In this document: positions 58,029 to 64,000 of the stretch, in pieces
Layout of the letters: the number at the start of each line of letters is the position of its first letter
Position numbering within the stretch: the stretch's first letter is position 1
Assembly (NCBI GenBank): GCA_045535815.1
Contig: JAZSMJ010000049.1
Span: 1-64,000, forward strand
Reading direction: 5' to 3'
Length of the DNA stretch: 64,000 bases
Source of the DNA: JAZSMJ01 sp045535815
GTDB lineage: Bacteria > Bacillota > Clostridia > Oscillospirales > CAG-272
The notes under the pieces: model-generated
What the model was told of the DNA's origin: nothing
What the model saw: only the letters and a program-made list of their open reading frames with translations
Database searches by the model: none
Translations under genes and position numbers: made by a program

Positions 58029-59498
58029 ATGGGAAAAAGCAATCACGGCGGTACTCCTGAAGTAGCAAAAACAAAAAAACAGCTCCGTCTGGAGGAAAGC
58101 TTAAAGAGAGAACGCTCAAAAAAGCGTGCTAAATTCGGACTGATAGCAATTATTGCAATCATTGCAATCATTCTCATTTGGGTAATAGCATCATCTGTCA
58201 TCAGTGCAACGGGATTCGATCTTCGTAATACCGTTGCCCTTGAGACCGAAAATTTTGCGGTCGATAATGCTATGCTAAGCTATTATTTCTACGACTATTA
58301 TAACTATTTCCTCGACTACTACGGTGAATATATCACCTATTACGGGCTTGACCCGACCGTATCTCTCAAGCTTCAGCTTTACAACGAGAATTACACGTGG
58401 TTTGAATATTTTGCTAATATAGCGCAGAATACAGCATACGAGCTTCTCCTTACCGCCGAGGCGGCAAATGCAGCCGGCGTTTCCCTTACCGATGCAGAGC
58501 TTGAGGCAATAAAGGGAAGAGTTAAATTTATGGACTCCTCCGACTACGGCAAGGGCGTTAACAGAAGCGATCTTGTAAGAGCTATCGAGCTTTCAGCTCT
58601 TGCTGAAAAATATCAAGCTTCCGTAATGGACGGCTTCGAGCCTACAGATGCTGAGGCTAAGGAATATTTTGATCAGCACTCGAGCGAGTATATGACATAC
58701 AGCTACCGTTCATTCCCCTTCAAGTATTCAACCGAGGAGGGCGACGGTCTTATGACACAGAGCGAGGCGCTTGATCTTGCGGCTCAGCTTTATAACTGCA
58801 CTACCGAGGATGAGTATACGACCTGGATAGAAAACTATCTCAGAGAGAGCGATCCCGATATCACCGATGAAGAGATAGAGTCTGAAATAGCATCAACGCT
58901 TACAGAGGATGCAGTTTATGCAGAGGGTACCGGAATATCCGAGCTTGCCTTCAGCGAGGATGCGTACGTCGGAGCGACCTATTCATACGGCGAGGCTGAG
59001 GGATATATCACGGTGTATATGATAACACAGCTCCCCGAATACGATACGGCTTATACCGCTGACGTTCGCCACATACTGCTCAGCTCGATTTTCTACGGAT
59101 CTGACGCCAAGGCAAAAGAGACGGCGCAGAAGGTTTACGACGAGTTTATGGCATCAGACCGCTCCGCTCAGACCTTCGGTCTGCTTGCTCTCGAATACTC
59201 CGAGGATACGGGATCATTCTTAAACGGCGGTCTTTACGAGGACGTTTCCCGTGGTGAAATGATCGCAGAATACGACGAATGGGTATTTGATGATTCAAGA
59301 AAAGCAGGTGACTGTGAGATTATTGAAACGGTCTACGGCTATCACATTATGTTCTACGATGCTCTCGGCTCTGAAAAGTATATTTCCGACGTCAAGTACG
59401 ATCTCGAATACGAAAGATACGAAAGTCAGTTTACCGAGTACGAATCAAGCTATCATATAGATATTTATTCAGACAAAATAGCGCAGATAAGCGCTTGA
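58029..59498 (+). CDS. Membrane-anchored PpiC-type peptidyl-prolyl isomerase
   Basis: 489 residues. A basic cytoplasmic N-terminus (1-36) leads to one membrane helix (about 37-60), so most of the protein lies outside the membrane. A SurA/PrsA-like helical region with Tyr-rich YYFYDYYNYF comes first, then an acidic insert, then the parvulin domain (about 340-450; VRHILLSS, LEYSEDTGSFLNGG, VYGYHIMFYD). It would help fold secreted proteins, fitting the many large exported proteins of this genome. Unlike PrsA there is no lipobox. GAAAGGA precedes ATG. Confidence 0.87.
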   Translation: MGKSNHGGTPEVAKTKKQLRLEESLKRERSKKRAKFGLIAIIAIIAIILIWVIASSVISATGFDLRNTVALETENFAVDNAMLSYYFYDYYNYFLDYYGEYITYYGLDPTVSLKLQLYNENYTWFEYFANIAQNTAYELLLTAEAANAAGVSLTDAELEAIKGRVKFMDSSDYGKGVNRSDLVRAIELSALAEKYQASVMDGFEPTDAEAKEYFDQHSSEYMTYSYRSFPFKYSTEEGDGLMTQSEALDLAAQLYNCTTEDEYTTWIENYLRESDPDITDEEIESEIASTLTEDAVYAEGTGISELAFSEDAYVGATYSYGEAEGYITVYMITQLPEYDTAYTADVRHILLSSIFYGSDAKAKETAQKVYDEFMASDRSAQTFGLLALEYSEDTGSFLNGGLYEDVSRGEMIAEYDEWVFDDSRKAGDCEIIETVYGYHIMFYDALGSEKYISDVKYDLEYERYESQFTEYESSYHIDIYSDKIAQISA

Positions 59499-59515
59499 GT
59501 ATAAATACCGCCGTT

Positions 59516-59546
59516 TGAGGCACACTCCGTAAGGAAGTGTGCCTCA
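59516..59546 (+). terminator. Strong hairpin after the foldase gene
   Basis: Stem TGAGGCACACT/AGTGTGCCTCA with a nine-base loop, 17 bases after the stop. It lacks a T run, so it may protect the mRNA end or belong to the following hairpin array. Confidence 0.5.
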
Positions 59547-59549
59547 GCT

Positions 59550-59755
59550 ATATTCGTGCTTCGCACGAGCGATATATCGTCGATGCGATATGCGGTAAAC
59601 CGCACGATATACGGCTTTCGCCGTGAGAAAAGACACGAATATAATATCGCAAAAGCCGAAGGCTTTTATATCGCTTTCCTTATAAAAATATATCGCCATA
59701 GGCGAGGGTTTTCAAAAGAAAATATCGCTGTGAGACCCGTCTCACAATATCACTA
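59550..59755. repeat. Array of small hairpins separated by ATATCG motifs
   Basis: Within 200 bases at least six short hairpins with different stems follow each other: TCGTGC/GCACGA (59554-59568), GCGGT/ACCGC (59592-59603), ACGGC/GCCGT (59611-59624), AAAAGCC/GGCTTTT (59651-59667), TCGCC/GGCGA (59693-59705) and TGTGAGAC/GTCTCACA (59729-59746). Nearly all are flanked by ATATCG or its complement CGATAT, and one unit (59574-59591) is itself ATATCG/CGATAT. No gene is present. It looks like a modular palindromic element; origin unknown. Confidence 0.8.
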
Positions 59756-59804
59756 ATGATTTCATCTTTGAGATAGGTATAATTTCAAAGTATGTAACCC
59801 ACTA

Positions 59805-59836
59805 TGACACTTTCAAACTGAAGGTGTCAATTTTTT
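59805..59836 (+). terminator. Intrinsic terminator
   Basis: 11-base stem TGACACTTTCA/TGAAGGTGTCA (one G-T pair), three-base loop, then ATTTTTTAT. Confidence 0.8.
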
Positions 59837-59851
59837 ATATAAAAAGAAAGT

Positions 59852-59883
59852 AGGGAGAACACTTCTTTACGAAGTGTCTCCCT
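59852..59883. terminator. Second hairpin, terminator-like
   Basis: AGGGAGAACACTTC/GAAGTGTCTCCCT with one bulged base; a short T-rich stretch follows at 59892. The rest of 59884-60035 has no gene. Confidence 0.5.
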
Positions 59884-60035
59884 TTAGGCGGTTTTTCAAT
59901 TTTATAATAAGTAGCTCGTTTTAAAATAATAAGCGTGACCTCAAAATGATGCCCTCCCATTTCAATTGGATATTGTAAAACACGGCTAATCGACTCTAAT
60001 TGACTGCAGTTGACTTAGTATGAGTGACAATGACT

Positions 60036-60065
60036 TTGACAAAATGCCCTTAAATATGGTATACT
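60036..60065 (+). promoter_or_regulatory. Sigma-A promoter of the SPFH gene
   Basis: TTGACA (60036-60041), 18 bases, TATACT (60060-60065) with extended -10 TGG. Four further TGAC motifs lie just upstream (60001, 60011, 60025, 60031). Confidence 0.68.
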
Positions 60066-60128
60066 GTTATCGTAAACATAAGATGTGTTAACACAACTTT
60101 ATACTTTAATACATAAGGAGATTTTATT

Positions 60129-61004
60129 ATGAAAAAACCACTTGGAATAATTATTGCAGTTGTAATAATCGCACTCGGCGTAGTTATCGCTACGACGTCG
60201 ATGGTCACCGTTCCTACCGGACATACCGGTGTCGTCGTAACCTTCGGTAAGGTAGAGGATTACGTTCTTGATGAGGGCGTTCACTTCAAGCTCCCGTGGC
60301 AGAGCGTTGTAAAGATGGATAACAGAGCGCAGAAGGAAACAGTTTCGCTTCAGGCGTTTTCAAGCGATATCCAGCAGGTAGACGTCGTTGCATCCGTCAA
60401 CTTCAGCATTGACAGAGAGACGTCGCAGAATCTTTACAGAAACGTCGGCGCTTACTACTATTCAACTGTTATGGAGCCACGTATACTTCAGAACGTAAAG
60501 TCGGTGTTCGCTAACTACAGTGCGGAGAGCCTGATCTCCACACGTGAGATGCTTCCCGATGAGATCTATCAGCTTCTTGCTCCCGAAATGAAGGCATACG
60601 GTATCGAGATCATCAGTATATCTCTTGAAGATATCGACTTCACAGACGTTTTCACAGACGCAGTTGAAGCAAAGCAGGTTGCAGAGCAGTCAAAGCTCCA
60701 GGCTCAGATAGAGCAGGCTCAGAAGACTATGGAATACGAGGCTGAGGCTGAGCGTAAGGTCATTGCGGCAGAGGCAGAGGCAGAGGTTTTGAAGATAGAA
60801 GCAGATGCAGACGCTTACGCTACAAAGATTCAGGCCGAAGCAAAGGCAGAGGCTAACGCAGACATTGCAAATTCGGTTACCGAGCTTCTCGTAAAGTACA
60901 TAGAGGCTTCAAATTGGGACGGCAAGCTTCCCGAGATATACTCGGGCAGCGGTGAGCTTATACCCGTTATAAATAATGCAGGAGAGGTTGGCGGAGCTGA
61001 GTGA
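60129..61004 (+). CDS. SPFH/Band 7 (prohibitin-like) membrane protein
   Basis: 291 residues. One N-terminal membrane helix (about 5-25), then a Band 7 domain (about 27-190) with VPTGHTGVVVTFGKVEDYVLDEGVHFKLPW-type start, here marked by GHTGVVVTFGKV, and ESLISTREMLP. A Glu/Ala-rich coiled coil (about 190-255) and a short tail follow. Such proteins form ring-like scaffolds in membranes and often recruit proteases or organise lipid domains. AAGGAG precedes the ATG. The SDR gene follows 42 bases later, perhaps on the same transcript. Confidence 0.92.
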   Translation: MKKPLGIIIAVVIIALGVVIATTSMVTVPTGHTGVVVTFGKVEDYVLDEGVHFKLPWQSVVKMDNRAQKETVSLQAFSSDIQQVDVVASVNFSIDRETSQNLYRNVGAYYYSTVMEPRILQNVKSVFANYSAESLISTREMLPDEIYQLLAPEMKAYGIEIISISLEDIDFTDVFTDAVEAKQVAEQSKLQAQIEQAQKTMEYEAEAERKVIAAEAEAEVLKIEADADAYATKIQAEAKAEANADIANSVTELLVKYIEASNWDGKLPEIYSGSGELIPVINNAGEVGGAE

Positions 61005-61046
61005 TCGGCTCTGCCATACGGCAAAATACGTTAAGTAGGTGTTTGT

Positions 61047-61760
61047 ATGAAAAACGGTAAAAGGGTGCTTATCACAGGCGGCTCTAAAGGTATAGGAGCG
61101 CAGGCGGTGCGCCAGTTTTCAAAGGCGGGCTATGAGGTCTTTTTCACATATAATAAGTCGGAGTCTGCTGCGATGGGTATCGCACAAGAGACCGGTGCCG
61201 TGGCATTAAAGGCAGACGTTTCCGTTCGATGCGAGGTCGATTCAGCGATTGAAAAAGCAGGCGGAGTGGACGTTCTTATAAACAATGCGGGGATATCTCA
61301 GTTTGCTTTGTTTACCGACATAACTCAGAGCGATTGGGACAGAATGATAGCAGTAAATCTTACCGGCGCATTCAACTGCACGCAGGCTGTGCTCCCACAT
61401 ATGATCCATCAAAAAAGCGGACGGATAATAAACGTCTCTTCAATGTGGGGTGAGGTCGGTGCCGCATGCGAGGTGCACTACAGTGCCGCAAAGGCAGGAC
61501 TTATCGGTATGACACGTGCTCTTGCCAAGGAGCTGGGGCCGTCAGGAATTACTGTCAACTGCATCACCCCCGGAGTTATAGACACCGAAATGAACTCCGC
61601 TCTTGACAAAGAAACGCTTGACTCGCTTGCAAAGGACACACCTATGGGAAGAATAGGAGATCCCGAAGACGTTGTTTCGGCTATGTTATATCTTGCGTCT
61701 GATAGCGCTTCGTTTATAACGGGGCAGATACTCGGCGTCAGCGGCGGTTTTGTAATATGA
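61047..61760 (+). CDS. Short-chain dehydrogenase/reductase, FabG-like
   Basis: 237 residues. NAD(P)-binding TGGSKGIG at the N-terminus, NNAG, the catalytic Ser in INVSSMWG, and YSAAK with the catalytic Tyr and Lys. The end shows GRIGDPEDVVSAMLYLASDSASFITGQ, as in 3-oxoacyl-ACP reductases. No other fatty-acid genes are nearby, so the true substrate is uncertain and no symbol is given. ATG at 61047 has a weak GTAGGTG site. Confidence 0.9.
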   Translation: MKNGKRVLITGGSKGIGAQAVRQFSKAGYEVFFTYNKSESAAMGIAQETGAVALKADVSVRCEVDSAIEKAGGVDVLINNAGISQFALFTDITQSDWDRMIAVNLTGAFNCTQAVLPHMIHQKSGRIINVSSMWGEVGAACEVHYSAAKAGLIGMTRALAKELGPSGITVNCITPGVIDTEMNSALDKETLDSLAKDTPMGRIGDPEDVVSAMLYLASDSASFITGQILGVSGGFVI

Positions 61761-61762
61761 TC

Positions 61763-61795
61763 ATATCGCACAAGGGAGTTTCCCCTGTGCGATAT
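61763..61795. repeat. Single ATATCG-flanked hairpin
   Basis: ATATCGCACA/TGTGCGATAT outer stem with an inner GGG/CCC, three bases after the SDR stop. It has the same ATATCG arms as the array at 59550-59755 and no T run, so it may be a lone unit of that element or a weak terminator. Confidence 0.6.
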
Positions 61796-61895
61796 TATTA
61801 TATCTGCTCGGTATTTTTCATTCAAAACCGCTTGAACTTCATAAATTATTTTGTTATAATATTATTATGTCATATTTTAAAGAGGATATTATCTA

Positions 61896-62726
61896 ATGTA
61901 CGCAATCAAGGAAAAGAAGTATCTAAACGACTCGACAGTATATATGAAGATAGAAGCGCCGTTCGTTGCGGCCAAGGCAAAGCCGGGGCAGTTTATTATA
62001 ATAAAAAAGGATGAGGTCGGAGAGCGCATACCGCTCACCATCGCAGAATACGACCGCATGGCAGGAACGGTATCGATCATATTCCAGACGGTCGGTGCAT
62101 CCACCATGGCGCTTGCTCAGCTTGAAGCAGGCGATTACGTTATGGACTTTGCAGGTCCTCTCGGCAGACCGTCTGAGCTTGAAGGATATAAAAGAGTTGC
62201 CGTTATCGGCGGCGGTCTGGGATGCGCTATTGCCTATCCGCAGGCAAAGTATCTTCACGAGCACGGTGCGCAGGTCGATATAATTGCAGGCTTTCGCTCA
62301 AAGGATATTATCATCCTTGAGGAAGAGATGAAGAATGCCGCTGCTCGCACCTTCATTTTCACAGATGACGGCTCAAACGGCAATAAAGGTCTTGTTACAG
62401 ACGGTCTCAAAAAGCTTATAGATGAGGGCGCAGGATACGACCTCGTTATTGCTATCGGCCCGATTATTATGATGAAGTTCGTTTCTCTTTTGACCGCACA
62501 GTACGGCATCAAGACTATCGTCAGCATGAATCCCATTATGATAGACGGCACGGGAATGTGCGGCGGATGCAGAGTAAGCGTTGGCGGAAAGATGAAGTTT
62601 GCTTGCGTTGACGGACCTGATTTTGACGGTCACCTCGTTGATTTTGACGAGCTTATGAGAAGAAATGCTACCTATAAAAAGCAGGAGGAGCATTCGTGCA
62701 ACCTCTTCAAAGCGAGAGAGGTATGA
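61896..62726 (+). CDS. nfnA: Ferredoxin-NADP+ oxidoreductase subunit alpha (NfnA-like)
   Basis: 276 residues of the dihydroorotate-dehydrogenase-electron-transfer (PyrK-like) family: an FAD domain with PGQFIIIKK and ERIPLTIAEYD, an NAD domain with VIGGGLGCAIAYPQAK, and a C-terminal [2Fe-2S] site CGGCRVSVGGKMKFACVDGP. With the next gene it makes the Nfn complex, which couples NADH and reduced ferredoxin to NADP+ reduction by electron bifurcation. The pair is separated by three bases. ATG at 61896 has AAGAGG upstream. Confidence 0.93.
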   Translation: MYAIKEKKYLNDSTVYMKIEAPFVAAKAKPGQFIIIKKDEVGERIPLTIAEYDRMAGTVSIIFQTVGASTMALAQLEAGDYVMDFAGPLGRPSELEGYKRVAVIGGGLGCAIAYPQAKYLHEHGAQVDIIAGFRSKDIIILEEEMKNAAARTFIFTDDGSNGNKGLVTDGLKKLIDEGAGYDLVIAIGPIIMMKFVSLLTAQYGIKTIVSMNPIMIDGTGMCGGCRVSVGGKMKFACVDGPDFDGHLVDFDELMRRNATYKKQEEHSCNLFKAREV

Positions 62727-62729
62727 GCC

Positions 62730-64000
62730 ATGGCTAATATGCAGATGAATAAGGTTCCGATGCCCGAACAGCAGCCGGACGTTCGCAACAAAAATTGGGA
62801 AGAGGTTGCTATTGGCTACAGCGAGGCTGATGCAATACTCGAGGCTCAGCGTTGTATGAACTGCAGAACGAAGCCCTGCGTCAGCGGATGCCCCGTTTCA
62901 GTTAAGATTCCCGAATTTATAAAGGCACTTGCCAATGGAGATATTGCCCGTGCCTATAATACGATAACAAAAACCAACTCTCTGCCTGCAATATGCGGAC
63001 GTGTTTGTCCGCAGGAATCACAGTGCGAGGGCAAGTGTGTCAGAGGAGTTAAGGGCGAGAGCGTCGGTATAGGAAGACTTGAGCGCTTCTGCGCCGACTG
63101 GGCTGCGGCTCATCCCGAAGAGATAGAAAAGACAGAAATTGCCGAGAAAAGCGGTATTAAGATTGCCGTTATAGGCTCAGGCCCTGCAGGGCTTTCCTGT
63201 GCAGGCGACCTTGCAAAGCTCGGTTATGACGTTACGATATTTGAAGCACTTCACCTTCCGGGCGGAGTTCTGGTTTACGGTATTCCCGAATTCAGACTTC
63301 CCAAGAGCATAGTTCAGAGTGAGATCAACAACCTGAAGAAATTAGGCGTTAAGATTGAGCTCAATATGGTCATCGGAAGAATCCTTTCGATAGACGAGCT
63401 GTTTGATATGGGCTTCTCTGCCGCATTCGTTGGCACCGGAGCAGGTCTTCCCTCCTTCCTCGGTATTCCCGGAGAGAATGCAAACGGCGTTTACAGTGCA
63501 AACGAATTTCTTACAAGAGTTAATCTTATGAAGGCATACAGAGACGATTACGCAACTCCAATAAAGGAGTGTCACAACGTAGTCGTTGTCGGTGGCGGTA
63601 ACGTTGCGATGGATGCCGCAAGATGCGCAAAGCGTCTGGGCGCTGAGAACGTTTCTATAGTTTACAGAAGAAGCGAAGAGGAGATGCCTGCACGTAAGGA
63701 GGAGATCCACCACGCAAAAGAGGAAGGTATCATCTTCCGTGTGCTTACAAATCCTACCGAAATAATCGCAGACGAAAAAGGTAACGTCATTTCCGTTACC
63801 TGTGACGAGATGATACTTGGCGAGCCTGACGCATCGGGCCGTCGCAGACCTATAAAGAAGCCCGATTCGGCATTCTCCATCGAAGCCGACACGGTAATCA
63901 TGGCAATAGGTACAAGTCCCAATCCGCTTATAAGAATGACCACACCGGGCATTGAGACAAACGAAAAGGGATGCCTTATCACACGTGAGGACGGAGTTAC
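62730..64000 (+). CDS. nfnB: Nfn subunit beta / glutamate synthase small-subunit-like (runs off the right edge)
   Basis: 423 codons are visible, about 40 short of a full protein. An N-terminal Cys-rich domain with two [4Fe-4S] sites (CMNCRTKPCVSGCP, CGRVCPQESQCEGKC) precedes an FAD fold with IGSGPAGLSCAGDLAKLGY and a second dinucleotide fold VVGGGNVAMDAARCAKRLGAENV-like, here marked by GGGNVAMDAARC. VYRRSEEEMPARKEE and IMAIGTSPNP are typical of NfnB/GltD. Linkage to nfnA by three bases decides for Nfn over glutamate synthase. ATG at 62730 follows AGAGAGG. Confidence 0.93.
   Translation, partial: MANMQMNKVPMPEQQPDVRNKNWEEVAIGYSEADAILEAQRCMNCRTKPCVSGCPVSVKIPEFIKALANGDIARAYNTITKTNSLPAICGRVCPQESQCEGKCVRGVKGESVGIGRLERFCADWAAAHPEEIEKTEIAEKSGIKIAVIGSGPAGLSCAGDLAKLGYDVTIFEALHLPGGVLVYGIPEFRLPKSIVQSEINNLKKLGVKIELNMVIGRILSIDELFDMGFSAAFVGTGAGLPSFLGIPGENANGVYSANEFLTRVNLMKAYRDDYATPIKECHNVVVVGGGNVAMDAARCAKRLGAENVSIVYRRSEEEMPARKEEIHHAKEEGIIFRVLTNPTEIIADEKGNVISVTCDEMILGEPDASGRRRPIKKPDSAFSIEADTVIMAIGTSPNPLIRMTTPGIETNEKGCLITREDGV

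Noticed and set aside
59550..59755. The hairpin array as a CRISPR or tRNA cluster
   Set aside because: Repeats are not identical, there are no unique spacers of constant length, no cas genes, and no tRNA cloverleaf.
59556..59756. A 66-codon frame across the hairpin array
   Set aside because: It is an accidental open frame through palindromic DNA without start signals.

Overview
The window most likely comes from a spore-forming, strictly anaerobic member of the class Clostridia, probably an uncultured gut Oscillospiraceae- or Christensenellales-like lineage. The signs are RNase Y, a GerA/SpoVAF germination protein, SpoVT, a multi-subunit [FeFe] hydrogenase operon, an Nfn-type transhydrogenase, dockerin-like and SLH surface proteins, consensus sigma-A promoters and many intrinsic terminators. 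No rRNA, tRNA, phage, insertion sequence or CRISPR array was seen. Taxonomy is inferred from gene content only.

Layout. 1-6.4 kb: truncated rny, rsgA, a germination protein, and a lipoprotein/LRR pair. 6.4-25.5 kb: glycan locus with two paralogous ConA-like/GH5-like enzymes, a GH36-like enzyme, a patatin-like lipase, a lipoprotein polysaccharide deacetylase, an oxidoreductase divergent from an AraC regulator, an exporter-type ABC protein with a clan GH-A enzyme, a three-gene operon around glycerol-1-phosphate dehydrogenase divergent from a DeoR regulator, and a BNR-repeat protein. 25.6-28.2 kb: an AT-rich cassette with a DUF262-HNH nuclease-like gene, an EcoRI-family DNA methyltransferase and a divergent XRE regulator over two matching palindromes. 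It reads as a restriction-modification-like system. 28.2-30.3 kb: spoVT and a fucose/arabinose isomerase-family gene. 30.5-45.4 kb: very large secreted proteins (a GH2 enzyme with a dockerin-like end; a transglutaminase-like protein with five InlB-type repeats and the same type of end; an SLH protein), with nahK and an orphan PTS IIC-like permease in between. 45.4-49 kb: a class B PBP, fucU, a Fur-family regulator and an Mrp-type Fe-S ATPase. 49.1-57.6 kb: the hydrogenase operon. An upstream block (two DRTGG-like proteins, two ATPase-fold proteins, an H-cluster-like Fe-S protein, a PHP phosphoesterase) leads into NuoE-, ferredoxin-, NuoF- and HydA-type subunits. 57.7-64 kb: a TSCPD protein, a PpiC-type foldase, a dense array of small hairpins, an SPFH protein, an SDR and the start of nfnAB.

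How it fits together. Carbon handling points to complex and host glycans (hexosamine kinase, fucose mutarotase, fucose-isomerase relative, sialidase-like, GH2, GH5, GH36). The hydrogenase and Nfn would balance reduced ferredoxin, NADH and NADPH. The best candidates for something under-described are the DUF262-HNH/EcoRI-methylase/XRE cassette, the hairpin array with a constant ATATCG punctuation, the dockerin-like/SLH surface set, and the putative signalling block built into the hydrogenase operon.
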